Positions 34,490 through 43,254 of a DNA stretch of 64,000 nt are shown piece after piece (positions within the stretch are counted from its first letter, which is position 1; every line of letters begins with the position of its first letter). A program made the translations under genes and the position numbers. The notes below the pieces were generated by a model. That model did no database searches, was not told the DNA's origin, and saw only the letters and a program-made list of their open reading frames with translations. Where the stretch lies: NCBI GenBank assembly GCA_964556895.1, contig CAZKYC010000008.1, forward strand, positions 16,842-80,841. Reading direction: 5' to 3'. This DNA is from Hinthialibacter sp964556895 (GTDB lineage Bacteria > Hinthialibacterota > Hinthialibacteria > Hinthialibacterales > Hinthialibacteraceae).

Positions 34490-34585
34490 CCCCTTATTTC
34501 ATTTTTCAGAAAAACTGCAACGTAGTTAGTCAACTAAAAACCCTAGCCTGCTTGTTTATCGTAATTTTATTCACCAATTCTATTA

Positions 34586-35710
34586 TCATTCTGAAACATA
34601 GTGGCGCCGTTTATCATTGCAGCACCCTACGATACAAGAGATTTCATAATCAATGGTATTTGCATGTTCTGCCAATTCTGAAGCGACGATCGTTTCATTT
34701 CCCTGGCTTCCCATCAAAACCACCTCGTCCCCCTCAGTCACCTCGGGCCCATCGCTGACATCAACCGTGATCAAGTTCATTGAGATACGCCCAACCACGG
34801 GAAAGCGCCGCCCGCGAATCAACACATGGGCCTTATTCGAAAAGCTTCGCAGGTATCCATCCGCGTACCCGGTTGGCAACAAGGCAATTCGCCCGTCGCG
34901 CAGCATGGTGTAGGTCATTCCATAGCCGATGGCGGCGCCTTTGGGAACATCGCGAACCAGTACGACTCGCGTCTTCCAACTCATTGCTTGTAATAGGCCG
35001 AGGTCAATCTGCATTGATACATCCGGCCGCAGGCCATAACTCATGATGCCCGCGCGGGCCATTTGAAGATGCGTGTTAGGAAAACGCAGCAGCGCCGCGC
35101 TATTAGAAGCATGAACCATGACATCATCAGGGAGAAGTTCTCGAATCTGCTCTAAGTCTTTGAGAAATCCCCGAAGTTGGTTTTGTGTAATCGATTCATC
35201 ATCTTCATCAGCGCAAGGAAAATGGGTCATCACCCCGCGAATGATAATCCCCGGCAGGCCCAAGATTGCTTTTAGGTCATCCATCTGGCGGGAGGCGTAC
35301 ATCCCCATTCGGCCAATGCCAGCGTCGAGCTGAATGTGGACAGAAATTGGCGCAGCCCGTTTTTCACCGATGAGTGAATAGCCTTGAGCGTTGGTAAGCG
35401 AGCCGACAATTTCATCGACGCCCCATTCAGCGGCTTCTTCAGCCTCATACTGAAGCGAAGGCCGCAGGCGCAAGACAGGCTGTTTGATTCCTAAGCCGCG
35501 TATCCGTTGTATTTCCCAATTGTCGACGACGCCGAGATAATGCGCCCCTGCTTCGATGGCTGCTGGGGCGATTTGATCAAGGCCGTGGCCATAGGCGTCT
35601 GCTTTCACCACCGCACAGAGTTTGGCCTTCTCGCCCAGGCGCTGTTTCAATAGGCGTATATTGGTTTGATACGCTCGAAGATTAACGACAACCCGTGTAT
35701 GATGGTGCAT
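34586..35710 (-). CDS. alr: Alanine racemase
   Basis: 374 residues from ATG 35710; I chose this start because MHHHTRVVVNLRAYQTNIRLLK matches the usual N-terminus, though an ATG 16 codons earlier is open and neither has a strong ribosome-binding site. The PLP lysine is in VVKADAYGHG (K36), VHIQLDAGIGRMG follows, and the second catalytic tyrosine lies in AIGYGMTYTML. It makes D-alanine for peptidoglycan. The C-terminus (CIVGCCNDKRRHYVSE) is unusual: relatives end in ..RRVPR.Y. Confidence 0.92.
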   Translation of the reverse strand: MHHHTRVVVNLRAYQTNIRLLKQRLGEKAKLCAVVKADAYGHGLDQIAPAAIEAGAHYLGVVDNWEIQRIRGLGIKQPVLRLRPSLQYEAEEAAEWGVDEIVGSLTNAQGYSLIGEKRAAPISVHIQLDAGIGRMGMYASRQMDDLKAILGLPGIIIRGVMTHFPCADEDDESITQNQLRGFLKDLEQIRELLPDDVMVHASNSAALLRFPNTHLQMARAGIMSYGLRPDVSMQIDLGLLQAMSWKTRVVLVRDVPKGAAIGYGMTYTMLRDGRIALLPTGYADGYLRSFSNKAHVLIRGRRFPVVGRISMNLITVDVSDGPEVTEGDEVVLMGSQGNETIVASELAEHANTIDYEISCIVGCCNDKRRHYVSE

Positions 35711-35851
35711 AAGACGAACCTGTGTAATTGAATGATGAAAGTATACAGGCGTTATCATCGTAGTAATGACTAATGAAAATTGTTTCAGCCATTTGAAGGC
35801 GAATCAATGGGCGGCTGAAAAAAACGAGCGTTAGACAGAAAAGGACAAATC

Positions 35852-37075
35852 ATGGCTCACTGTACGGACGCGTTTGGTAAAAGCTGGAACCACATGATTC
35901 GACTTATGTTTCGGCCATTTCGGCTGGAGTATTGGGTAAAAGGCGCCCTGTTGATGTTTCTCGCCCAGGGCTATCAAGGCCCTCAACCCAATCTAAATGG
36001 AATGATTACATCAACCATGAATTCGGGCGACCCATTTTCAGGCCTTGCCGAAAACCTGCCGTATATTTTCGCCAGTGTGATTTTCTACATTTTCATCGGC
36101 GTCTTGGTCACATTTATCGGGGCCATCGTTTCGTTTGTCTTTTTGAATGGAGCCAAAGAAGGCGTATTTCGCCTACGGAAATCCTTTCAAGAGAATCTAT
36201 CAGGAATCATTTCACTATTTCTTTGGAACATTGTCGCGGGCATTATTTTATTCGGCGCGGCGCTGATCATCGCAGCGCTTATCTTTGGCCTTGTCTTTTT
36301 AGTGCGTGACGCGATTGGCGGCGCCGTCATCACCATTATCGCAGTGTTAGCGTCATTGGTTGTCGGCTTGGTCGGATTTGTGTTTTTTGTCCTATATTAT
36401 TATTTATTGCATACCGTTGTCGTCCCACAAATGTTAGTTGAGAACAAAGGTATTTTTGAAGCCTGGTCAAGCGCGATCTCAATCTTTGTTGAAAACATAA
36501 TGGAATTTTTAGGGTTTATGTTGATTCAACTCGCCATTGGCCTTGCGTTTGGGATGGTCACAGTCATTTTTTATTTGTTTTTTACATTCTTCGCGATGGC
36601 CGTGTTTGCCGGAGTTGGCAGCATCGAAAACTTCCCCAACGCCATGAATACGATTCAGGGTTATGGCTTAATGATGCCGCTTGGGGCGTTTATCGCCTTT
36701 TTCTTGTTGCCGGTTTTTGTTCTTCTTCAATCGTACACCCTGAATTTTCTCGCAATGATTGTCGGCAATAATGACTATTACCCAGTGGGATGCGCCCCCA
36801 AGACAGAGCCAGATGAGTCAACTTCGACTACCGCTAATACAAATTCCGAACCGCAACCTCCTTCATCACCCACTACGTTTAATGACAGCGCGCCGACTCA
36901 AACACCGCCGCCCATGAATGGGCCGGTGAATTTCTCTGATATCCCGCCAGAGAACAATGGTAGACAGCCTGACGCTCAACCTCCTCAGACAGAATTTGGG
37001 CAACAACCAACCCACTCAGAACAACCGGGCAACCAAGACCATCGGCCAGAAGATGATGAGATAAAACAGGTTTAA
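35852..37075 (+). CDS. Multi-helix membrane protein with disordered Pro/Gln-rich tail
   Basis: 407 residues. The first 300 contain about six transmembrane helices and an amphipathic opening CTDAFGKSWNHMIRLMFRPF; later parts such as FVFFVLYYYLLHTVVVPQML and FGMVTVIFYLFFTFFAMAV are typical of the DUF-type membrane domain found beside glycerophosphodiesterases. The last 100 residues are rich in P, Q, T, N and acidic residues, with no fold. No catalytic motif was seen. A single-gene unit with its own start; the function is unknown. Confidence 0.65.
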   Translation: MAHCTDAFGKSWNHMIRLMFRPFRLEYWVKGALLMFLAQGYQGPQPNLNGMITSTMNSGDPFSGLAENLPYIFASVIFYIFIGVLVTFIGAIVSFVFLNGAKEGVFRLRKSFQENLSGIISLFLWNIVAGIILFGAALIIAALIFGLVFLVRDAIGGAVITIIAVLASLVVGLVGFVFFVLYYYLLHTVVVPQMLVENKGIFEAWSSAISIFVENIMEFLGFMLIQLAIGLAFGMVTVIFYLFFTFFAMAVFAGVGSIENFPNAMNTIQGYGLMMPLGAFIAFFLLPVFVLLQSYTLNFLAMIVGNNDYYPVGCAPKTEPDESTSTTANTNSEPQPPSSPTTFNDSAPTQTPPPMNGPVNFSDIPPENNGRQPDAQPPQTEFGQQPTHSEQPGNQDHRPEDDEIKQV

Positions 37076-37256
37076 AGAATTTCTTACAATTCCTTTCTTT
37101 TTTGAAAATGCAAGAAAACTTAACGACCATTGTATGGGGAGGGCCAATCTCCCGACGAGCCGCGAACAATCGATAGGGTTGCTCTTTATTGCGGCTCGCC
37201 AGGAGGGACGCCCTTCCCTGGATAACACACGTTTTTATTCGAAATTGCTTCAGGTT

Positions 37257-37640
37257 GATCTTTTCAAGCCCCTTCGTATAGGCGTTTAAAGTCTCAGCGT
37301 CAAACATGACAAAGCCGACTAATTTGATCGCCTCATTTTGTTTTAGAAATTCGACAAGAGTTGTTAGGGCAATGGATGCTGCCGCCTCACCCGGGCAGCC
37401 ATAGGCTCCCATGCTGATGGGTGAAAACGCAACCGATACGACGGAGTTATCAACTGCGACTTGAAGGCTTCGATTGTAACCAGAGCCTAGCGCTTCTAAA
37501 AATGGCGGGGCCGCCAGCGCGGTGAATCACGCCGTCAACGCCGCCCCCGCCCAACAAGGACGAGTTGGCAGCGTTGACGGCAGCGTTAATGTTCTGATGA
37601 GTGATGTCTACCTGAACGAGATCGGTTCGCTCAGGTTGAC
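37257..37640 (-). pseudogene. Macro-domain gene remnant (frameshift and internal deletion)
   Basis: Minus-strand translation gives in one frame LVQVDITHQNINAAVNAANS followed by SLLGGGGVDGVIHRAGGP, the hallmark N-terminal half of ADP-ribose-binding macro domains. That frame then reaches a stop. From about 37498 a different frame continues with YNRSLQVAVDNSVVSVAFSP, ISMGAYGCPGEAAASIALTT and a final VMFDAETLNAYTKGLEKI, the C-terminal half. About 40 codons between the halves are missing and the frame is shifted. No start codon was found. It is a dead copy of an O-acetyl-ADP-ribose deacetylase-type gene. Confidence 0.75.
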
Positions 37641-37648
37641 CCGGCGCA

Positions 37649-37942
37649 TTATGGAATGATCAAGAAACTCTTGACGCTCTTTACGCCTTCAGTGGATTGA
37701 GCGATGCCCATTGATTGTTGTTTGGCGGCGTCGCTTTCGACCTTGCCATCCAACGTCACTTCGCCCTTTTTCACAAAAATATCAACCGCGAACGGGCCTT
37801 CGGGGCCAGACGAGGCTTCAAGTTGTTCTTTGATGCTGGTGGCTATATCCGCATCGGCTAATTTTCCACTGTTCGCACAACCCATCGTCGCCAGACAAAC
37901 CAGGCCTGCCAACGCCAACATTGAAAGAAGGCTTTTTTTCAT
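37649..37942 (-). CDS. BON-domain lipoprotein
   Basis: 97 residues from ATG 37942, which has GGAGG 6 bases upstream. The lipoprotein signal MKKSLLSMLALAGLVCLATMGC has the lipobox LATMGC (C22). A single BON domain follows (ADIATSIKEQLEA, VDIFVKKGEVTLDGKVESDAA, VKSVKSFLII, in part quoted). Such proteins bind phospholipid or outer-membrane components (OsmY/DolP group). Its end lies 9 bases from the macro-domain remnant. Confidence 0.8.
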   Translation of the reverse strand: MKKSLLSMLALAGLVCLATMGCANSGKLADADIATSIKEQLEASSGPEGPFAVDIFVKKGEVTLDGKVESDAAKQQSMGIAQSTEGVKSVKSFLIIP

Positions 37943-38035
37943 TGTTTCCTCCATGCTCCTCTTCGGAACAAATTGTTTGGATATGGCATATCATAAAGAG
38001 CATCAGCCCGGCTGACAAGGCGAAAAATGCCTAAA

Positions 38036-39238
38036 TCAAGAGAACGTATGCAGATATTTATTTGAAATGGCTTTTGCGTTGGCGTGAATTTTTTCAATCG
38101 CCTCACAAATCACAGCCGCTTCTTGCTGCCGCATGTCTGAATAGAGCGGCGGTGAGATCGCCCGGGTCGACAAATAGACGGTATTGGGCAACCGCTCTTC
38201 TGGCTCAAAATCAACAAAACGTTGAAACGCCTTCATCTGGTGTAAAACGGGTGAGTAGTACATCCTAGAGCCGATACACTCCGCGTCGAGCGCCTTGGTC
38301 AATTGCGCTGCGTCTAAGCCAAATTCACATGGCTCAACGATGAGAGTAAAGTCTTTATATGATGAGCGGTCATACTCGTTTATCGTTTGAAATGAGACGC
38401 CTGGAATCTGTCCTAAACGCTCTCGATAATACTGAACAATTTTATTTCGGGTGTTGACTGCCTGTTCGAGCATCTTGAGTGAATGCAGCCCCAAAATGGC
38501 GTGGAGTTCACTCATGCGCGCATTGATGCCAGGAAACAAGCAGTCATAGTCGCCCGGGTTGCCATAATTGCGGCCGATTCGCAGGTGGTAGGCAATATCA
38601 TCATCGTTGGTCGCGACGATGCCGCCTTCAGCAGCTATAACTAACTTTGTCGGCGACAAACTAAAGGCTTCCGCACGGCCATTGCCGCCGAGTGGTTTCC
38701 CGTGATGCAGCGACCCGAGGCCGTGAGCGGAATCATATAACACTTGAAGGTTATTTGTATCTGCAATCGATTCAATTTCTTCTATTGGAGCAGGAGCGCC
38801 AAATTGATGGACTGCAATTAACGCGGCGCAATCATCTGTTACACTTTTTTCAAGAATATCGGGGTCTACATTAAGGGTTTTAGGGTTTACGTCGATAAGA
38901 TTTATGTGATGATGGTTCCAAAGCGGAGCTAAGCCAGAAGCCATAAACGTAAAGCTGGGAACCAGTATGGTTGATTTAGGCGGTAGGCCTAGCGCTTGAT
39001 AAGCGAGTAGCAGCCCGCTCGTGCAACTTGAGACGCACACACAGTGTTTCACGCCCAGCGTTTCGGCGGATGCTTCAGCAAACTGCTCTGCGTAGGGTCC
39101 TAGTGTTATCATGCCGCTGGCGAAGATTGACCGATATTGGCCTTCAACTTCGTCATACGAAGGTAAAAAGGGGCGGGCAAAAGGCAATGGAGGCGAAGCG
39201 GTTGGAGTGCCACCCAATATAGCAGGCAAAGATTTCAT
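38036..39238 (-). CDS. DegT/DnrJ/EryC1-type sugar aminotransferase
   Basis: 400 residues of the PLP-dependent aminotransferase fold used in deoxy-amino-sugar and polysaccharide biosynthesis. VSSCTSGLLLAYQAL binds the cofactor phosphate, LYDSAHGLGS carries the aspartate that holds the ring nitrogen, and SLSPTKLVIAAEGG holds the catalytic lysine. RNYGNPGDYDCLFPGINARMSELHA follows as usual (parts quoted). It transfers an amino group to a keto-sugar nucleotide. The start is ATG 39238. No other sugar-nucleotide genes adjoin. Confidence 0.85.
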   Translation of the reverse strand: MKSLPAILGGTPTASPPLPFARPFLPSYDEVEGQYRSIFASGMITLGPYAEQFAEASAETLGVKHCVCVSSCTSGLLLAYQALGLPPKSTILVPSFTFMASGLAPLWNHHHINLIDVNPKTLNVDPDILEKSVTDDCAALIAVHQFGAPAPIEEIESIADTNNLQVLYDSAHGLGSLHHGKPLGGNGRAEAFSLSPTKLVIAAEGGIVATNDDDIAYHLRIGRNYGNPGDYDCLFPGINARMSELHAILGLHSLKMLEQAVNTRNKIVQYYRERLGQIPGVSFQTINEYDRSSYKDFTLIVEPCEFGLDAAQLTKALDAECIGSRMYYSPVLHQMKAFQRFVDFEPEERLPNTVYLSTRAISPPLYSDMRQQEAAVICEAIEKIHANAKAISNKYLHTFS

Positions 39239-39382
39239 GAATGTTTCACCAAAATAGAGTTACACTACTATCGGCGACTATCGCCTAACGATTTAGTAAG
39301 TAAAATAGGTTGAAGAAAAAAGTCCAGGAGAACAAGTTGTAAATATATTGACAGTTAAGTCCTATTGATTGTAAGATTTCAT

Positions 39383-39410
39383 TCAGAGACATGTAAAATT
39401 ATGCTATACT
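39383..39410 (+). promoter_or_regulatory. Candidate extended -10 promoter of the 295-residue protein gene
   Basis: TTCAGA (39383-39388), 16 bases, then TGCTATACT with a perfect extended -10 TG and TATACT at 39405-39410. It lies about 100 bases before the gene and about 50 before the short leader frame at 39463. A TTGACA at 39348 lacks a matching -10. Confidence 0.5.
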
Positions 39411-39462
39411 TTTGTAAGTTCTTTCTGCTTTTCTAATTTTTTAATGGGTTAGAGGGGATTTT

Positions 39463-39555
39463 ATGAGTGATACACCTAAGTTCATCACTAGAAGGAATGC
39501 TTTACGATGCAGAAGAAAACGAATAGCAAATACCAGGTCAGCCAGGAGGAAGTAA
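39463..39555 (+). other. Short leader frame overlapping the next gene's start
   Basis: ATG 39463 opens a 30-codon frame with a good ribosome-binding site (AGAGGGG, 4-5 bases before ATTTT-ATG). The predicted peptide starts MSDTPKFITRRN and is rich in arginine and lysine. It ends 49 bases inside the next gene in another frame. It may be translated to couple the downstream start, or be chance. I give it as a possibility only. Confidence 0.3.
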
Positions 39556-40394
39556 AAGATCGCCTGAAGCGTATGCAGGCTGCTAAGGATCTGGAGCGAG
39601 CCAAGCATGATATGGAAACGGGCGTAAAAACCACTGGCCCCTCTAAAGCCAGCCTCGAAATTGAAAACTTAATGGGAGTCGGCGAGAGCGAAGACTCGAT
39701 CTATGAAGAATGCCGTAAAGATATATTTGACCTAGTGAATAAAGTTTGTAATTTTGCGCTCGGTCTCGATAAAACCGCCACCCTCTTTCCCAAAGATAAA
39801 ATCGCAAACATTGTAAACATTCTACGCAGATGCCACCTTGAGTTAGAAGCACGCTCGGTGATGGACATCTTTAAAGACCGGGTGAAATTTAAAAATAATG
39901 GCAAACTACCTACCATCAAAGAAAAACAGGGCATGTTTGGTAAGACTGTCGCTCGTCAGATGAAGATTGAAGAAATCGCCGCTAAGTTCACGATTGAAGA
40001 TAAACTTCCCCCTGATGATGTAGGAAAACTGGGCGAAAAAGGCACCAAAGAAGGCATTCTCATGCACCTTCAAAAAGTGATCTTCGATAATGAAGACGCG
40101 TATAACCCATTAAAATCTGGTCAACGCAAGATGATGGCGCATTTTTTAGACGCATCGGGAACCATCAACTTGAGGTCTAAAGACCCCGAACAAAAATATT
40201 TTAACGCGTTTTTGTTGACCCCCGACAGCATGCAGCCTGCGAGCAAGGCGGACAAAGACCGGTTAGTCAAACTCAGAGGTGTCGTAAAAAAAGCGTCTAA
40301 ATGGTTTGACGACTATTTAAAGAAAGCCGAACAACAAGCCAAAAACGAAGATTCATCACAAGAAGCGCAGCAAAAAGCCGCAGCGGCGGGTTGA
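39507..40394 (+). CDS. Hypothetical helical cytoplasmic protein
   Basis: 295 residues, unrecognised. It has no signal peptide or membrane helix and is rich in charged residues with a helical look. The N-terminal 55 residues (SQEEVKDRLKRMQAAKDLERAK) look like a coiled coil; a central region contains KTATLFPKDKIANIVNIL and KFTIEDKLPPDDVGKLGEKG; the tail is Ala/Gln/Lys-rich (EQQAKNEDSSQEAQQKAAAAG, partly quoted). AAGGA lies 11 bases before ATG 39507. It has its own promoter and a strong terminator, so it is a genuine single-gene unit of unknown role. Confidence 0.65.
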   Translation: MQKKTNSKYQVSQEEVKDRLKRMQAAKDLERAKHDMETGVKTTGPSKASLEIENLMGVGESEDSIYEECRKDIFDLVNKVCNFALGLDKTATLFPKDKIANIVNILRRCHLELEARSVMDIFKDRVKFKNNGKLPTIKEKQGMFGKTVARQMKIEEIAAKFTIEDKLPPDDVGKLGEKGTKEGILMHLQKVIFDNEDAYNPLKSGQRKMMAHFLDASGTINLRSKDPEQKYFNAFLLTPDSMQPASKADKDRLVKLRGVVKKASKWFDDYLKKAEQQAKNEDSSQEAQQKAAAAG

Positions 40395-40420
40395 TACCAC
40401 CTTACCTAATACAAACGAAA

Positions 40421-40445
40421 GGGCGGTCATCTGACCGCCCTTTTT
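40421..40445. terminator. Intrinsic terminator after the 295-residue protein gene
   Basis: A perfect 9-bp stem (GGGCGGTCA / TGACCGCCC) with a 2-base loop followed by five T, and preceded by AAA. It also faces the end of the convergent ThuA-like gene (stop at 40466) and may serve both. Confidence 0.88.
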
Positions 40446-40465
40446 CTTTATTCTGTATTGCTGAA

Positions 40466-41245
40466 TTACAATTCTTTCGCGGTCCACTTGATGGCTTTGA
40501 TCAACATTTCTTGAAAGTCAGGGTTTTCCCAAATGTCTTGGCGGTGGCCCAGGGCCGAATGAAACACGCGGCCTTTGCCAAATTCTTCGACCCAGCCGTG
40601 TGGATACTTACCCGCTTGTTTGTAACAGTCTTCGACCATGATGGTTCCATCAAGAATCATGATCGGGGTGAAATCATCTTGAAGGTTCTTGTAGCAATAC
40701 CATTCTTCGAACAGTTTCCATTGTTCGGGCAGATGTGAAGTGATGGGGTGGCGCTTCACCGTCAAGACGCCGTCTTGTTGTTTGCCGTGAGATTTAAACT
40801 GTCCGCCGATCATTTCTAAATAGGGCTTCCAACCGTGGAACGTATCAGAGGCGGTGTGAGTGCCTACCAAGGCGCCGCCGGCGGCGACCCACTCAATCAA
40901 TGCCTTGCGTCCATTTTCTGAAGTGGGGATGCTGCCGTCTTTGCCTGGTTTGGTGAGGTCGCCAGTGGTGTAGAGCATGACCACATCAAACAGTTCCAAC
41001 GCTTCTTTGCTGATCAGGCCGCCGTCTTTGGTGGGGAGAACGCGGATACCGTTATCCGCCCCGACTTGAATCATCAGTTTTTCGACAAAGCCGAGTTCGC
41101 CGTTGTTGCGCTTAATCACGCCGTGTTCAAACCCAGCCGAGCTGGTTAAAAAGAGCACGTCGATGGGTTTGTCTTGTCCCTGGACTGTCAGCCCAAATAC
41201 ACAAAGACACAACGTTGCGAGCGTTACACTAAAGATGCGTTTCAT
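40466..41245 (-). CDS. Secreted ThuA-domain protein
   Basis: 259 residues with a Sec signal peptide (MKRIFSVTLATLCLCVFGLTVQG). The ThuA (glutamine amidotransferase-like) domain covers the rest: DVLFLTSSAGFEHGVI, VMLYTTGDLT, GGALVGTHTASDTFHGW, and a final GKGRVFHSALGHRQDIWENP. These motifs are typical of the trehalose-utilisation ThuA family, which are often secreted in planctomycete-like bacteria and act on sugar derivatives. No cysteine nucleophile of true amidotransferases is present. Confidence 0.85.
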   Translation of the reverse strand: MKRIFSVTLATLCLCVFGLTVQGQDKPIDVLFLTSSAGFEHGVIKRNNGELGFVEKLMIQVGADNGIRVLPTKDGGLISKEALELFDVVMLYTTGDLTKPGKDGSIPTSENGRKALIEWVAAGGALVGTHTASDTFHGWKPYLEMIGGQFKSHGKQQDGVLTVKRHPITSHLPEQWKLFEEWYCYKNLQDDFTPIMILDGTIMVEDCYKQAGKYPHGWVEEFGKGRVFHSALGHRQDIWENPDFQEMLIKAIKWTAKEL

Positions 41246-41338
41246 TGGTTTGCTCCTATCAAAGTGAAGATAATAGCGGACGCCAAAATGGCCCGCTAGA
41301 GAATCATACCATTTTCATGAAGGAAAGATCAAACCGTA

Positions 41339-43000
41339 TTACAGGTTCCATTCAAACAGGCGGGTTTTGATGACGCTCCAGACGCCAACCGTGATTGTCA
41401 CAACGATCCAGCCAAGCAACCAAAGTATTACCTGAGGATTAGACGCGTGTAGCGGGGCGCCCGCGTCATACAACGCCGACCGGACCGAAAAATAGAGCAA
41501 GCCGCTGATTTCTACCACAGCTAGGGCCATATACAAAAAGGCCCCTTTGCCGAGTGAGACTTCCATCAAATGGCGGTAATTATATATAGGGAAGCAAAAC
41601 CCGAGAAACACCGCCATCAGGCTGATTTGAACCGAAACCGTCCCGCCAGTGGCCAGCGACCAAACCAAGAGGTCATGGGGCAAGGCGAGAATGTAACTTG
41701 ACCCGACCAACAACGCGGCGGCGACGATGGCCACTGGCGGCGCGGCGAACAGAATTTTTTGAAGGATGCGCCGTTGTGGCCCTACGGGCGCTACGCTGGG
41801 CGTCCACACTGCCCTGCCCTCGCGGCTGGCGGACGGGTACACGAACCGCGCTCCAATGACGGCGACCAGTAGCGAGATGATACCGACATTCGCCGCCGCC
41901 AATATTGGCGCCAGGCCTTCTTGTTTGACGGGCAAGAAGGAAAGATTGACCAGGTATAACGCCACCAGCGGGACCATCATAAATAGCTGCGTCCAGACGG
42001 ATGGGTCGCGCTTGGCAATAAGCCAGTCTTTGCCCATCAGCGCGGTAATTGGGCCGCGGTGTAGGTTTCGCTCCCAGAATGAATCTGACATGCTGCGGGA
42101 GCGGTTAACGCCGGGGTCGCCCTGTTCTTGGCATTTCCACCAGCCGATTAAAAACAAGGAGCGCCCAAAGGCGAGCGACAACAATACCGTCGCAATCGCG
42201 ATCAAGACAACAGGCGCCAGGCCTGCCGTTTGAATGTTCATTCCCAAAAACGGCTGAACCGCCTGAGCGAACAGCATCCCCGGGCCGAACTGCACCCATC
42301 CACTGGGCTGTTGTTGAAAGAACGTCAACATGGGGTTCGCCAGCGCTTCGTCACTCCAAAGTGTTTCGAGATGCAAGAACCGCAGCCCGCCGATTAGCGC
42401 AACGGCGATACACAGGCCGAGAATTGACAAGGTTTGGTGAAGCCGCTTGGCCGGGAACACCGACATTAACACCATCGCCGCAATCATCGCAACGCTGACC
42501 GCCAACGCCGCCATTGAGAGCGCAGCGATCAGAAACGCGAAATAAAACGCCAGGCTGAGATTGAGTTCTAGCCCCAGCGCGATCATCGGCGGGATGCTAA
42601 ACCCGACGAGTGTGACGGCGCTGCGAACAGCGACGTCGATCCATTTCAACGTGAGGATGAGTTCTAATTTGACTGGCGAATAGAGCAGCATTCGAAGGTC
42701 GTCAGAGCGGTATAGCGAGGCCAACGCGGTAATGACGCTTGAGTAAACCAAGAAGCCAAACAGAAACGACCCCATGACCGAAAACGCGTTGGGCAACACC
42801 AGCGCCAACCCCAACGGCACTTGAGACAGTAGAGCAAAAAAACGCTGAAAGAAGGCGTATTCCGCCCAAGCGACTCCAGCGATGAAGACAACCAGCGCAA
42901 ACCATTTGAGGGAATCGTCCCAGCGGGCGTTGCGCATTCGGTTGCGCAGCTGCTGATAGGGCGTGCGTACAAATAACAAGAGAATGTGATTCCACACCAT
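41339..43000 (-). CDS. Large membrane protein, ABC-2-type permease-like
   Basis: 553 residues with about twelve predicted transmembrane helices and few motifs; the N-terminus (WNHILLLFVRTPYQQLRNRM) and the spread of helix pairs resemble exporter permeases of the ABC-2/YhaP type that act with a separate ATPase. No ATPase gene is adjacent. The start ATG 43000 lacks a clear ribosome-binding site. The following 43001-43254 gap contains a small hairpin (TTCGCCT-AA-AGGCGAA at 43162-43177). The substrate is unknown. Confidence 0.6.
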   Translation of the reverse strand: MVWNHILLLFVRTPYQQLRNRMRNARWDDSLKWFALVVFIAGVAWAEYAFFQRFFALLSQVPLGLALVLPNAFSVMGSFLFGFLVYSSVITALASLYRSDDLRMLLYSPVKLELILTLKWIDVAVRSAVTLVGFSIPPMIALGLELNLSLAFYFAFLIAALSMAALAVSVAMIAAMVLMSVFPAKRLHQTLSILGLCIAVALIGGLRFLHLETLWSDEALANPMLTFFQQQPSGWVQFGPGMLFAQAVQPFLGMNIQTAGLAPVVLIAIATVLLSLAFGRSLFLIGWWKCQEQGDPGVNRSRSMSDSFWERNLHRGPITALMGKDWLIAKRDPSVWTQLFMMVPLVALYLVNLSFLPVKQEGLAPILAAANVGIISLLVAVIGARFVYPSASREGRAVWTPSVAPVGPQRRILQKILFAAPPVAIVAAALLVGSSYILALPHDLLVWSLATGGTVSVQISLMAVFLGFCFPIYNYRHLMEVSLGKGAFLYMALAVVEISGLLYFSVRSALYDAGAPLHASNPQVILWLLGWIVVTITVGVWSVIKTRLFEWNL

Positions 43001-43206
43001 ACGTTTATTATGCCTGTTGCTTAGTTACATGCCAAAGCCGCCAGCCGCTGAAGATCGTCGAAGCAAATGAGACGAGCTGAAGTGAGAGCCCCATTTCTTT
43101 ATTCCCTTTTGCCTCAGCGAAATGCTAAATTTGAATCCGATCAAATCCGTTCTTTTGATTTTTCGCCTAAAGGCGAAGGTTCCATTCCCAAAACCAGGCG
43201 ACAAAA

Positions 43207-43236
43207 AAGCCCGGCTCATTGCGCCGGGCTTTTATC
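43207..43236. terminator. Bidirectional intrinsic terminator
   Basis: Stem AAGCCCGGC / GCCGGGCTT with a 7-base loop. Read on the minus strand it lies 24 bases after the stop of the TPR gene at 43255 and is followed by TTTTTTG. Confidence 0.85.
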
Positions 43237-43254
43237 GTTCATATAGATTGTTGA

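Larger units (their letters stand above)
34241..34585. other. Gene-free gap: rpmB leader and alr 3' region
   Basis: About 345 AT-rich bases between the alanine racemase stop and rpmB. It holds a promoter-like pair (34462-34489) followed on the minus strand by a two-tier hairpin and T-tract (34390-34438). No other gene was identified; a rightward frame at 34444 overlaps alr and has no ribosome-binding site. Confidence 0.5.

Noticed and set aside
34444..34758. A 104-codon plus-strand frame between rpmB and alr with a hydrophobic segment
   Set aside because: Half of it is antisense to alanine racemase, and the AT-rich start has no ribosome-binding site.
36879..37412. A 177-codon minus-strand frame covering the end of the membrane protein gene and part of the macro-domain remnant
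   Set aside because: Only its first 52 codons resemble a protein (the macro-domain C-terminus); the rest runs antisense through a convincing plus-strand gene. It is treated as part of a pseudogene.
43025..43219. A 64-codon minus-strand frame upstream of the ABC-2-like permease
   Set aside because: It has no ribosome-binding site or family resemblance, and it overlaps the terminator of the TPR gene.
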